From assembly GCF_900112335.1 (NCBI RefSeq), contig NZ_FOLG01000010.1:1-64000 (forward strand): 64,000 bases of DNA, in the 5' to 3' direction. Of this stretch, positions 38,468 through 47,100 are shown in pieces; position 1 is the stretch's first letter; each line of letters begins with the position of its first letter. A program made the translations under genes and the position numbers. Below the pieces are notes generated by a model, which saw only the letters and a program-made list of their open reading frames with translations, ran no database searches and was not told the DNA's origin. Origin of the DNA: Tropicimonas isoalkanivorans (GTDB taxonomy: Bacteria > Pseudomonadota > Alphaproteobacteria > Rhodobacterales > Rhodobacteraceae).

Positions 38468-39552
38468 TCCTTGCCATCGCGCTGGTCCTTGCCGCCGCGG
38501 TCCTACCTGTGCAGGCGGCGCCCGTTCGAGTGGCGACCTTCTCGGCCGACCTCTCACGCCGTGGGCCGGGGCTGCTGCTGCGGGATATCCTGCGAGGTGA
38601 GAATGCGCAGGTTGATGCCGTCGTCGGCGTCATCGCGGAGGTTCATCCCGACATTCTCCTTCTGACCGATTTCGACCATGATCTTGGAAACGCCGCTCTG
38701 AGCGCCCTGGCAGAGCGGCTCGACGCGGCGGGCCTGCGCTACCCCTACCTGTTCAGCCTGCGGTCCAACGCGGGGCTGGCGTCGGGGCTCGATCTGGACG
38801 GCAATGGCCGCACCGGGGAGCCGCGGGACGCCCAGGGGTATGGCAGGTTCGCAGGCGATGGCGCCATGGCGCTCCTGAGCCGCTGGCCGATCGACGAGGA
38901 GGACGTGCAGGATTTCTCCTCTCTTCTGTGGAAGGATCTGCCCGGCGCCCGGCTCCCACGCGCCAACGGCCGGCCCTTCCCCTCGGAGCCGGCGCAGAAC
39001 GTTCAGCGGCTGTCCTCCACCGGACACTGGGATGTGCCCGTCGAACTGCCGGATGGGACACGGCTTCACCTTTTGGCCTTCGCTGCCACACCGCCGGTGT
39101 TCGACGGCCCGGAGGACAGGAACGGCCTGCGCAACGCCGACGAGATCGCCCTGTGGCAGAGGTATCTCGATGGCGCGCTCGGCGTGGCGCCTCCGGCGGA
39201 CTTCCTCATCCTCGGCAATGCCAACCTCGACCCGGATGACGGCGGCGGCCTGCCCGACGCGATCCGCGGATTGTTGGCGGACCCCCGTCTTCAGGATCCT
39301 CTGCCGAGAAGCAGTGGCGGGGCAGCAGCGGCCACCGTCGGCCAGACAGGCGACCCCGCGCTCGACACCGCTGACTGGCCGGAGCCGGACGACGACGGCC
39401 CCGGCAACCTGAGGGTCGACTACGTGCTGCCCGCGCGCTCGCTGATGGTGCGCGGCTCGGGCGTGCACTGGCCCGAAGGCCCTGCCGGAGCAGAGGCGGC
39501 GGCGGCGTCGCCGCACCGTCTGGTCTGGGTCGACGTGGAACCGACGCCTTAG
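38464..39552 (+). CDS. Exported endonuclease/exonuclease/phosphatase family protein, probable CTG start
   Basis: About 362 residues. A signal peptide starts at residue 1 (LILAIALVLAAAVLPVQAAP); the only codon in place for its start is CTG at 38464, which overlaps the preceding TGA as CTGA. No ATG/GTG/TTG is available between there and the signal peptide; the next ATG upstream would remove the signal and overlap 140 bases. EEP-fold features: VRVATFSADLSRRGPGLLLR, PDILLLTDFDHD, FLILGNANLDPDDG, RVDYVLPARSLMV. Predicted periplasmic metal-dependent phosphatase or nuclease; substrate unknown. Confidence 0.75.
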   Translation: MILAIALVLAAAVLPVQAAPVRVATFSADLSRRGPGLLLRDILRGENAQVDAVVGVIAEVHPDILLLTDFDHDLGNAALSALAERLDAAGLRYPYLFSLRSNAGLASGLDLDGNGRTGEPRDAQGYGRFAGDGAMALLSRWPIDEEDVQDFSSLLWKDLPGARLPRANGRPFPSEPAQNVQRLSSTGHWDVPVELPDGTRLHLLAFAATPPVFDGPEDRNGLRNADEIALWQRYLDGALGVAPPADFLILGNANLDPDDGGGLPDAIRGLLADPRLQDPLPRSSGGAAAATVGQTGDPALDTADWPEPDDDGPGNLRVDYVLPARSLMVRGSGVHWPEGPAGAEAAAASPHRLVWVDVEPTP

Positions 39553-39707
39553 CCCACCCCGGGCCGCAATAGAGCCCCCGGCAGGACCAGCCGCCCGGGC
39601 CGAACTCCATGCATATTCCGGCCCCCTGCCCCGGCGGGCGGGCTCCTTGACCGTTTCGCTGCACGCGAGTAGGTCGGCTGCGATACCCATCGCGAGGACC
39701 CAACACC

Positions 39708-40814
39708 ATGAGCACCCCTTCCCTTCTGATCCTTCCGGGCGACGGCATCGGGCCCGAGGTCATGACCGAGGTTCGCAAGATCATCGACTGGTTCGGCGCC
39801 AAGCGCGATCTTGCCTTCGACGTCACCGAGGATCTGGTGGGCGGGGCGGCCTACGACGCGCACGGGGCGCCTCTCTCCGACGAAACCATGGAGAAAGCGC
39901 AGCAAGCCGATGCCGTGCTCCTCGGTGCGGTCGGCGGACCGAAGTACGACGTGCTGGACTTTAGCCTCAAGCCCGAACGGGGCCTGCTGCGCCTGCGCAA
40001 GGAGATGGACCTCTACGCCAACCTGCGCCCCGCGCAGTGCTTCGACGCGCTGGCCGATTTCTCGTCGCTCAAGCGCGACGTGGTGGCGGGGCTCGATATC
40101 ATGATCGTGCGCGAACTGACCTCCGGCAGCTATTTCGGAGAACCGCGCGGGATCTTCACAGAGGGTAACGAACGCGTCGGGATCAACACGCAGCGCTACA
40201 CCGAAAGCGAGATCGCCCGGGTGGCGCGTTCCGCTTTCGAACTGGCGAAGCGGCGGGGCAACAAGGTCTGCTCCATGGAAAAGGCCAACGTGATGGAATC
40301 CGGCGTCCTCTGGCGCGAGGTGGTCCAGAAGGTGCACGACGAGGAATATCCCGATGTCGAGCTCAGCCACATGTACGCCGACGCCGGTGGCATGCAGCTC
40401 TGCCGCTGGCCCAAGCAGTTCGACGTGATCGTGACGGACAACCTCTTCGGAGACCTGCTGTCTGACGTGGCCGCCATGCTGACCGGCTCGCTCGGAATGC
40501 TGCCCTCGGCCAGCCTCGGCGCACCCATGGCCAACGGCCGGCCCAAGGCGCTCTACGAACCGGTGCACGGCTCCGCGCCCGACATCGCAGGCCAGGGCAA
40601 GGCCAACCCGATCGCCTGCATCCTGAGCTTCGCCATGGCGCTGCGCTATTCCTTCGACGAAGGCGCAGAGGCCGACCGGCTGGAGAAGGCGGTCGAGTCG
40701 GTTCTCGCCGACGGCAAGCGCACCGCGGACCTCATGCAGGCCGAAGGTGGCACGCCCGTGTCCACCTCCGAGATGGGCGACGCCATCGTCGCTGCACTCG
40801 ACGCCTCTCTGTGA
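39708..40814 (+). CDS. leuB: 3-isopropylmalate dehydrogenase
   Basis: 368 residues. Oxidises and decarboxylates 3-isopropylmalate to 2-oxoisocaproate with NAD+ and Mg/Mn. [16 protein letters not shown] start, [25 protein letters not shown] (substrate-binding), [60 protein letters not shown]. All catalytic arginines, Lys and Asp regions present. It lies 2.4 kb past leuD, separated by two unrelated genes. Confidence 0.97.
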   Translation: MSTPSLLILPGDGIGPEVMTEVRKIIDWFGAKRDLAFDVTEDLVGGAAYDAHGAPLSDETMEKAQQADAVLLGAVGGPKYDVLDFSLKPERGLLRLRKEMDLYANLRPAQCFDALADFSSLKRDVVAGLDIMIVRELTSGSYFGEPRGIFTEGNERVGINTQRYTESEIARVARSAFELAKRRGNKVCSMEKANVMESGVLWREVVQKVHDEEYPDVELSHMYADAGGMQLCRWPKQFDVIVTDNLFGDLLSDVAAMLTGSLGMLPSASLGAPMANGRPKALYEPVHGSAPDIAGQGKANPIACILSFAMALRYSFDEGAEADRLEKAVESVLADGKRTADLMQAEGGTPVSTSEMGDAIVAALDASL

Positions 40815-40827
40815 CGCAACTCCCGGC

Positions 40828-40851
40828 CGCCCGCCCAAATTTTGGCGGGCG
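40828..40851. other. Hairpin after leuB
   Basis: CGCCCGCC (40828-40835) pairs with GGCGGGCG (40844-40851); loop CAAATTTT. Thirteen bases after the leuB stop. No downstream T-run, so a weak terminator at best. Confidence 0.4.
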
Positions 40852-40953
40852 ACCGGCACTTCCCGCCTATAGGGGGCATTCTCGGGTTTCGGCCACGCAA
40901 GTTTAGCGCTAACCGAAGATCGTCCCCAGCGGAATCCAACCGGACATACCCAC

Positions 40954-41916
40954 ATGCAAAGCAATACAAAAGGCGCCCTTCTGGCGCTTCTCGCGTTTGG
41001 CATTTTCTCGACCCACGACGTGCTGATCAAGTTCCTGGGCGGGTCCTATTCCGCCTTTCAGATCGTCTTTTTCAGCGTGCTGTTCGGCTTTCCGATCTCC
41101 ACGCTCATGCTCATGAACGACAAGACCGACGGCAACCTCAGGCCGCGGCACCCGTGGTGGACGGCCCTGCGCACCATCTCCGCCGTGATCGCCGGGGTGA
41201 GCGGCTTCTACGCCTTCTCCATGCTGCCGATGGCGCAGGTCTACGCGATCCTCTTCACCTCGCCGCTGCTCATCACCCTGCTCTCCATCCCGATCCTGGG
41301 AGAGACCGTCGGCATCAGGCGGGGGATGGCCATCATCGTGGGCCTCCTGGGCGTGCTGATCGTGCTGAGACCGGGCTCGACCGACCTGGGACTGGGCCAC
41401 GCGGCCGCGCTGGTTTCGGCGGTCGGGGGCGCGCTCGCGTCGATCATCGTGCGCAAGATCGGACGGGACGAGCGCAGCGTCGTGCTCATCCTCTACCCGA
41501 TGATGGCCAACGTGATCCTGATGGGGGTCATGATGGCGTTCGTCTATCGCCCCATGCCGGCCGTTCATTTCGGAGCCTCCGCGATGATCGCTGCCCTCGC
41601 CTTCATCGCCACGCTCACCATCATCGCCGCCTACCGGGCCGGCCAGGCGGTGGTCGTCGCCCCCATGCAGTATTCGCAGATCCTGTGGGCGACGGCCTAT
41701 GGACTGATCTTTTTCGACGAACTGCTTGACCCGAACACCGCAATCGGGGCGAGCGTGATCATCGCCAGCGGCATCTACATCGTGCTGCGCGAGGACCGCT
41801 CCAATGCGTCGGAGAACACGCCCGTGCTGCGCACCCGCAGCCGGTTCGACGCCGGCACCTACCTGCGCGTCAGCAGCCTGCTGGGCCGCGCGAAGAACGG
41901 AGAAAAAAAGGCATGA
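40954..41916 (+). CDS. DMT-superfamily (EamA) transporter
   Basis: 320 residues with ten predicted helices in two five-helix repeats (first: LLALLAFGIFSTHDVLIKFL to AIIVGLLGVLIVLRPGS; second from LGHAAALVSAVGGALASII). EamA-type transporters export amino acids or metabolites. Charged C-terminal tail. Substrate unknown; proximity to leuB hints at an amino-acid or keto-acid link, but only weakly. tRNA-Pro follows 70 bases downstream. Confidence 0.85.
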   Translation: MQSNTKGALLALLAFGIFSTHDVLIKFLGGSYSAFQIVFFSVLFGFPISTLMLMNDKTDGNLRPRHPWWTALRTISAVIAGVSGFYAFSMLPMAQVYAILFTSPLLITLLSIPILGETVGIRRGMAIIVGLLGVLIVLRPGSTDLGLGHAAALVSAVGGALASIIVRKIGRDERSVVLILYPMMANVILMGVMMAFVYRPMPAVHFGASAMIAALAFIATLTIIAAYRAGQAVVVAPMQYSQILWATAYGLIFFDELLDPNTAIGASVIIASGIYIVLREDRSNASENTPVLRTRSRFDAGTYLRVSSLLGRAKNGEKKA

Positions 41917-41985
41917 GAATGCACGCCGTTCGCCCGCAAGCCCTTGCCATTCCGCCCGGGCTTCTGTAATCGCCTGCGTCACGGT

Positions 41986-42062
41986 CGGAGTGTAGCTCAG
42001 CCTGGTAGAGCACTGTCTTCGGGAGGCAGGGGTCGGAGGTTCGAATCCTCTCACTCCGACCA
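41986..42062 (+). tRNA. tRNA-Pro (anticodon CGG)
   Basis: 77 nucleotides, CCA encoded. Acceptor CGGAGTG/CACTCCG, D arm GCTC...GAGC, anticodon stem CTGTC/GGCAG with loop TTCGGGA (anticodon CGG at 42020-42022), T arm GGAGG-TTCGAAT-CCTCT. Reads CCG proline codons, common in this GC-rich genome. Confidence 0.97.
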
Positions 42063-42194
42063 ATGATTTCCTGCTGGAACACGGCAGATAGGTCTCCCAT
42101 CTTCCTCAAACAAGTTGCATCCGGCAGGGGAATTGGCATCGCCGGGCCCGGGAAACTTCGTGCAACGTCATGGGCGGCCATGAGTCGGTGGATG

Positions 42195-42221
42195 GGCTGG
42201 GCAAGGGGCTCCTGCCCAGCC
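42195..42221 (-). terminator. Hairpin after the GNAT gene
   Basis: GGCTGGGCA and TGCCCAGCC form a perfect 9-bp stem (loop 9) just beyond the GNAT stop at 42227. There is no T-run, so confidence is moderate. Confidence 0.4.
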
Positions 42222-42226
42222 GGGCT

Positions 42227-42679
42227 TCACCCTTTCAGTCGCAAGGTCGCATTCGGGAAGGGAAACCCGAAGTCGTCCACATCGCGTCGTGACAGTTCCT
42301 CGAACCCGAGCGCCCTGTAAAAACGTACGGCCCGTTCGTTCTCCGTATAGACCTCAAGGGAGAGATCTCCCTTCCGGTCCAGAGCATGGGCGATCAGCCT
42401 GCGTCCAACGCCCCGGCCTTGCTGATCGGGTGCGATGAATATCCCGCCGATGACGCGGCCCAACAGGCTGATGAAACCGATTGGCTCTCCATCGAGGCAT
42501 GCCACCCAAGCCTCCGCCTTAGGAAGATATTCTTCTGCGATCAGGCGGCGTTGTTCGACAAGCCTCGGCTCACCGATGAAAGGATGCGCTCTCAGGGATG
42601 AGTCGAACCAAATGTCCGACAGTCTTTCGAGATCCGTTGCCGCGTCGAAGGGCCGGATCACCACGTCTTTCGTCTCCAT
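42227..42679 (-). CDS. GNAT-family N-acetyltransferase
   Basis: 150 residues from the ATG at 42679. VVIRPFDAATDLERLSDIWF start, acetyl-CoA binding motif A GIFIAPDQQGRGVGRRLIAH (about 90-109), then LEVYTENERAVRFYRALGFE. Close to the YjaB-type small acetyltransferases. The acceptor is unknown. A 16-bp palindrome lies 31 bases upstream. Confidence 0.88.
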   Translation of the reverse strand: METKDVVIRPFDAATDLERLSDIWFDSSLRAHPFIGEPRLVEQRRLIAEEYLPKAEAWVACLDGEPIGFISLLGRVIGGIFIAPDQQGRGVGRRLIAHALDRKGDLSLEVYTENERAVRFYRALGFEELSRRDVDDFGFPFPNATLRLKG

Positions 42680-42709
42680 CGGAACTCCACAGAACTTATG
42701 CAATAAGGG

Positions 42710-42725
42710 TCGGCACATGTGCCGA
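42710..42725. promoter_or_regulatory. 16-bp perfect palindrome upstream of the GNAT gene
   Basis: TCGGCACATGTGCCGA equals its own reverse complement. It lies 30 bases before the GNAT start, followed on the - strand by CTTATTGCATAAG, another short inverted repeat overlapping the likely promoter. Candidate operator; the regulator is not known. Confidence 0.45.
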
Positions 42726-42898
42726 GCGAAGCCGCTACACGCGGGTCAATCGAGGCCTCTGTGCATAAATCTCCTTCTGTGGTCCCTGTTGCCTAGCGCA
42801 CAAGCCCCGGCCCTTCAGTGTCCGGCATTAACTCATCCGGAAGTCCGTTGCAGCTTCCCACCGGACTGCCCACTGCGGCGCGCCCAAGCCCGCCGAAC

Positions 42899-43795
42899 CT
42901 ACTTGAAGATTGCCGCATAGCGTGGCGCGAAGAACCTGGTGAATGCCTTCACCTCGGGCCGGCGATAGGCGTCCGGCGAAATCAGCATGAGGTGCTGCGC
43001 CGTCATCTCCTCAGGCGGGGCGAAGCAGCGGATCAGGCGTCCGGCAGCCTCGTGTCCCTCGGCCATCCGCAGGTTCATGATGCCCAATCCGTGCCCGGAC
43101 AGGATTGCAGCTTCCAGCAATTCGATCTCGCTGAACGACGTGATGATCTGATCGGGCGAGACGTGCTTCATCAACCAGTGATGGTAGACGGCGGGTGCGT
43201 CCCGTGGCTCGTAGGTCACGAAGACATGCCCGTCGAGATGCTCCGGGGCCTTTGGCAGCCCCCTCCGATCCGCATAGCTCGGCGCTCCGAACAGGGTGAA
43301 CCGGGCCGTGCTGATCCGGCGGCAGATGAGCGACAGGTCGGGGTCCTGACGCGTGATGCGCAGGGCAATGTCGGCCTCGCCCGCCACAAGGTCCAGCGGT
43401 TTGACGCCGGGCAGAAACTCGAAACGAATGTCGGGCCGCATCGCGTAGAACTCGCTGAAGACCTGGGTCACACGCGGCGAAAAATTGGACGAAAAGGCGG
43501 TGATCCGGATCGGTCGCGGGCGGGTCAGGTCGTTAGCCTTCGCGCCAAAGGCCTCCGCCGCCGCCTCAATCGCCTCGGCCAGCGGCAGCAGGGCCCGGGC
43601 GGCGTCGGTCGGGCGAAAGCCACGGTTGTCGCGCTCGAACAGAACCAGCCCGGTCTCGTGTTCCAGTGCCTCGATGCGCCGGGCGACGGTCGGCTGGGCA
43701 GTGCCGAGCTTTCGGGACGCAGCGAGTGTCGAGCCCTCCCGAACCACCGCCAGGAAAGTCCGCACGTCCGACCAGCTGCGAAACCGGCTCTTCAT
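42899..43795 (-). CDS. LysR-family transcriptional regulator
   Basis: 298 residues from the ATG at 43795. HTH at about residues 10-60 (REGSTLAASRKLGTAQPTVA, RRIEALEHETGLVLFERD). The effector domain begins near 88 (RIRITAFSSNFSPRVTQVF-like). Divergent from a small ORF at 43892, the usual arrangement for a LysR target. Effector unknown. Confidence 0.9.
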   Translation of the reverse strand: MKSRFRSWSDVRTFLAVVREGSTLAASRKLGTAQPTVARRIEALEHETGLVLFERDNRGFRPTDAARALLPLAEAIEAAAEAFGAKANDLTRPRPIRITAFSSNFSPRVTQVFSEFYAMRPDIRFEFLPGVKPLDLVAGEADIALRITRQDPDLSLICRRISTARFTLFGAPSYADRRGLPKAPEHLDGHVFVTYEPRDAPAVYHHWLMKHVSPDQIITSFSEIELLEAAILSGHGLGIMNLRMAEGHEAAGRLIRCFAPPEEMTAQHLMLISPDAYRRPEVKAFTRFFAPRYAAIFK

Positions 43796-43891
43796 TTTTG
43801 TAGAACAGCACAACGCCGCGCCCGATACCAGCGGCCAGTTACGCTCGGTAGGATGAATGTCGAGCCGAGGTGCTTCCAGAGGACCCCAGAG

Positions 43892-44110
43892 ATGACATCG
43901 CTTTCGCTATCCCCGTTCAGCCTGTTCGATCGCGTCCTGCCGTTCACGTGGTTCCGTAACCAGAGTCTCCGGCGCACCGCCACCCCTGCGCCCGACGCCG
44001 TTCGCGAGCGGCGCGATTTCACCGAGGAGATGCTCGCCAAAAATCCCGATGCGTTCACCAGCGACCTGGACCTTCAGAGCGTCGCGCTCGTCTTCCCGGA
44101 GCGGTTTTGA
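43892..44110 (+). CDS. Small hypothetical protein divergent from LysR gene
   Basis: 72 residues from the ATG at 43892 (AGAGGACC upstream). MTSLSLSPFSLFDRVLPFTW start, Arg-rich middle and the tail FTEEMLAKNPDAFTSDLDLQ, which looks conserved-like: acidic, with a C-terminal FPERF. No known domain. Predicted soluble. Paired with the divergent LysR regulator. Confidence 0.55.
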   Translation: MTSLSLSPFSLFDRVLPFTWFRNQSLRRTATPAPDAVRERRDFTEEMLAKNPDAFTSDLDLQSVALVFPERF

Positions 44111-44143
44111 CCCAGGGCTCACAGGCAGCGCCGTATCTGCCGG

Positions 44144-44887
44144 TCAGATGGTCACGCCGCCGTCGACCAGCATCGCCTGCCCGGTGACGAAGCGGCTTTC
44201 GTCCGACAGCAGGTAGACGACCATCGGCGTGATGTCCTCCACCGTCGCGAGGCGGCCCATGGGCTGCCGGGCGATGAAGTCCTTCTCCGCCTGGACCGGG
44301 TCCGAAGCGGCAGCGATCCTGCCCCGCAGGCTGGGCGTATCCACCGTTCCCGGGCAGAGCGCGTTGCACCGGAGGCCCCGGGTCACGAAATCGGCGGCGA
44401 TCCCCTTGGTCAGGCCGATGACCGCGGCCTTGGTGGCGCCATAGGCGGTGCGGTTCACGAAGCCTTTCACCGAGGACGCCATGGACGCCATGTTCAGGAT
44501 CGACGCGGTTCCCGTCTCCGCCGCGCGTTCCAGCATTGCCGGCAGGCACGCACGCGTCAGTCGCACCATGGACGTCACGTTCAGCGTCATGCTGCGGGCC
44601 CAGTCGTCGTCCGACAGCTCGAGGATCGTTCCGTGGTGAACCATCCCCGCGACGTTGAACAGCCCGTCCAGCGGGCCAGCCCACTCAGCCGCCTCGAGGA
44701 TGGCCTGTGGGTCGGTGACATCAAGCTGAACGGTTTCGATCCCGTGCTCCGCCAGCCCTTCCAGCAGGGCGGCATCGAGATCGGTCGCGAAGACCCGTGC
44801 GCCCTCCGCCGTGCACGCCAGCGCGCTTGCCCGCCCCATCCCCTGCCCGGCAGCAGTGATCATGATACGCTTGCCTTCCAGCCGCAT
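44144..44887 (-). CDS. Short-chain dehydrogenase/reductase (SDR)
   Basis: 247 residues. NAD(P)-binding TAAGQGMGRA near the N-terminus, NVAG motif, catalytic Ser in NMASMASSV and the YGATK Tyr-Lys pair, then CPGTVDTPSLRGR. The pattern with an Asp after the second beta strand (ATDLD) suggests NAD preference. It resembles BDH2/DHRS6-type and 2-keto-3-deoxy-L-fuconate dehydrogenases. It lies 117 bases downstream of the hut-linked TRAP genes on the same strand and could belong to their transcript. Substrate unknown. Confidence 0.88.
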   Translation of the reverse strand: MRLEGKRIMITAAGQGMGRASALACTAEGARVFATDLDAALLEGLAEHGIETVQLDVTDPQAILEAAEWAGPLDGLFNVAGMVHHGTILELSDDDWARSMTLNVTSMVRLTRACLPAMLERAAETGTASILNMASMASSVKGFVNRTAYGATKAAVIGLTKGIAADFVTRGLRCNALCPGTVDTPSLRGRIAAASDPVQAEKDFIARQPMGRLATVEDITPMVVYLLSDESRFVTGQAMLVDGGVTI

Positions 44888-45004
44888 CCGGTCCTCCCTC
44901 TGGGTGCGCGGAGGTCTTCCATGCAGACATACAAGACGCTCCCGCGCAAGGCCCTATCCCGCGCGGCGGCGTCCGTTCCGGCGCACTCCCGGTGTTCCAC
45001 AGCC

Positions 45005-46555
45005 TCAGAAAATGACGTTCGGCAGCCAGGTGGCGAGCGTCGGAAGGTTCCAGACGAGAAGCACGCCGACGATCTGGATGACGATGAACGGCACCACACC
45101 AGCGTAGATCTGGCCGGTGGTCACGGTGTCCGGCGCGGCCCCACGCAGGTAGAACAGCGAGAAGCCGAAGGGCGGTGTCAGGAAGCTTGTCTGCAGGTTG
45201 ATGGCGATCAGAACCCCCAGCCAGATCGGGTCGTGGCCCATAAGGATCAGCGCGGGCGTCACCAATGGCAGGACGATCACCGAAATCTCGACGAAGTCGA
45301 GAAAGAAGCCGAGCCCGAAGATAAAGAGCATGCTGAAGAGCAGCGCGCCTGTCGCCCCGCCCGGCATCGCGGCGAGAATCTCGGCCACCCGCTCCTCCCC
45401 CCCGAGGCCGATGAAGACGAGGGAGAAGATGCTCGCGGCCAGGATGGTGGCAAAGATCATCGCCGTCATGGTCAGCGTGGAGGTCAGCGCATCGTGGAGC
45501 ACCCGCCGCCGAATGGTGGAGCGCAGGGCGACGATGATCGCGACGGCACCGAGAACCGACAGCACGACGTAGGCGCCGCCGGTCAACAGGTCACCCATCG
45601 TGAGGTCGCTGCGTTGCAGGCGGACCGGGTGCAGCCCGGCCGCAATGGCGAGAACGCCGAAGGCGACCGCCCCTGTCAGGATGACCCGCCGATAGACGCC
45701 GAGGCGCAACGCCGCCATCAGCAAGGCCCCGACCGCTCCCACTGAAGCCGCCTCCGTCGGGGTGGCAATCCCGCCGAGAATGGCGCCCAGCACCGCGAAG
45801 ATCAGGATGACCGGCGGCACGATAGCCGACAGGACCTCGGAGCCGGAAACTGCCGCGAGTTCCCCGGAGGCTGGCGGCATGTCCCCCGGCCGGATCAGCC
45901 CGCGCAGGAGGATGTAGAGGATATAAAGGACGACGAGCACCAGCCCCGGCACGATGGCCGCGGCGAAGACCTGGCCGACCGAGATCGTCTCCACCGAGAA
46001 CTTGCCCTGCTCATACTGCGCTTGCTGGTAGGCGTTGGACATCACGTCGGAGAGGATGATCAGCAGCGTCGACGGCGGAATGATCTGCCCCAGGGTGCCC
46101 GCGGTGCAGACGATGCCGCAGGACACGCGCGGATCGTAGCCGCTCCGCAGCATCGTCGGCAGGGCGATCATCCCCATGGCAACGACCGTTGCGCCGACGA
46201 TCCCGGTCGAAGCGGCCAGAAGCGCGCCCACCAGAACGACGGATATTCCCAGGCCGCCGCGCAGCTGCCCGAAGAGCCGGCCCATGGTGTCCAACAAATC
46301 TTCCGCGATGCGACTTTTCTCCAGCACGGCGCCCATCGCAACGAACAAGGGGATGGCGATCAGGACCTCGTTGCTGAGCAGGCCGAAGGCGCGCTGGCCG
46401 AGCGCGCCGAGCAGCGAGATATCCATCACGCCAAGCGCCAAGCCGAGATAGGCGAAGATGATCCCAACCCCGGCGATGGTGAAGGCCACAGGGAAGCCGA
46501 GCAGGATTCCCGCCATCAGCGCGGCGAACATGGCGACGTCGAGGTATTGGGTCAT
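45005..46555 (-). CDS. TRAP transporter large permease (DctM type, extended)
   Basis: 516 residues, about 14 predicted helices; larger than the usual 430. TRAP-family motifs: LLGFPVAFTIAGVGIIFAYL, GALLAASTGIVGATVVAMGM, SGYDPRVSCGIVCTAGTLGQ, IIPPSTLLIILSD, LDFVEISVIVLPLVTPAL. The extended middle region is typical of the TRAP subgroup annotated for mannitol/chloroaromatic compounds, which pairs with TakP-like binding proteins. Overlaps the small permease start (ATGA). Confidence 0.93.
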   Translation of the reverse strand: MTQYLDVAMFAALMAGILLGFPVAFTIAGVGIIFAYLGLALGVMDISLLGALGQRAFGLLSNEVLIAIPLFVAMGAVLEKSRIAEDLLDTMGRLFGQLRGGLGISVVLVGALLAASTGIVGATVVAMGMIALPTMLRSGYDPRVSCGIVCTAGTLGQIIPPSTLLIILSDVMSNAYQQAQYEQGKFSVETISVGQVFAAAIVPGLVLVVLYILYILLRGLIRPGDMPPASGELAAVSGSEVLSAIVPPVILIFAVLGAILGGIATPTEAASVGAVGALLMAALRLGVYRRVILTGAVAFGVLAIAAGLHPVRLQRSDLTMGDLLTGGAYVVLSVLGAVAIIVALRSTIRRRVLHDALTSTLTMTAMIFATILAASIFSLVFIGLGGEERVAEILAAMPGGATGALLFSMLFIFGLGFFLDFVEISVIVLPLVTPALILMGHDPIWLGVLIAINLQTSFLTPPFGFSLFYLRGAAPDTVTTGQIYAGVVPFIVIQIVGVLLVWNLPTLATWLPNVIF

Positions 46556-47049
46556 GCGGTCGGCCGTCGGCTGAACAGGCGGATGAGAATGGCGAGAGAT
46601 TGCAGCATCACGAGGATGCAGAAGGCCGGGATCAGCGACTTCAGCAGAAAGACCGCCTCGATCCCACCGACCGAAATCGGACCTTCAAGGATTTTCCAGG
46701 AGTTTCGAACCGACGGCCAGGACCAGTAGAGCAGTGCCGTCATCGAGGGCAGCAGGAAAAACAGGTGCCCGAAGATGTCGATCCGGCGCCGGCCCGCGTC
46801 CGACAGCTTCGCATAGAAGATGTCGACCCGCACGTGCTTGTCCACCAGCAGCGTATAACCCGCGCCGAGCATGAAGAACGCCCCGTGCAGGTAGAGGACA
46901 CTTTCCTGCGCCGCGATCGAATTGACGCCGAAGACGTAGCGCCCGATGACGATGGCGAACTGAATGACGATCATCGCCAGAACAAGCCAGCGGACCACCA
47001 TGGCGATGGCGCGGTTCGTCCCGTCGAGAATGTCGGCTAGCCAATTCAT
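46552..47049 (-). CDS. TRAP transporter small permease (DctQ type)
   Basis: 165 residues with four predicted helices (about 15-35, 50-70, 90-110, 130-150). DctQ-family pattern: AMVVRWLVLAMIVIQFAIVI, ESVLYLHGAFFMLGAGYTLL, KHVRVDIFYAKLS. It sits between dctP and dctM and overlaps the latter by four bases. A strong hairpin lies just upstream, after the dctP stop. Confidence 0.92.
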   Translation of the reverse strand: MNWLADILDGTNRAIAMVVRWLVLAMIVIQFAIVIGRYVFGVNSIAAQESVLYLHGAFFMLGAGYTLLVDKHVRVDIFYAKLSDAGRRRIDIFGHLFFLLPSMTALLYWSWPSVRNSWKILEGPISVGGIEAVFLLKSLIPAFCILVMLQSLAILIRLFSRRPTA

Positions 47050-47067
47050 GGGCCGCTCCGTGTCTGT

Positions 47068-47095
47068 GGGCCGGCGCGGCTGCCCGCGCCGGCCC
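47068..47095 (-). other. Intra-operon hairpin between TRAP binding protein and small permease genes
   Basis: GGGCCGGCGCGG (47068-47079) pairs perfectly over 12 bases with CCGCGCCGGCCC (47084-47095), loop CTGC. It occupies most of the 51-base gap. With no T-run it is unlikely to be a full terminator; it may protect the 3' end of the dctP message or cause partial termination, so that the periplasmic protein is made in excess. Confidence 0.75.
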
Positions 47096-47100
47096 GGGGG

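Noticed and set aside
42059-42226. Integrase or mobile element beside tRNA-Pro
   Set aside because: tRNA genes are common insertion sites, but there is no integrase, direct repeat of the tRNA 3' end or change in composition here.
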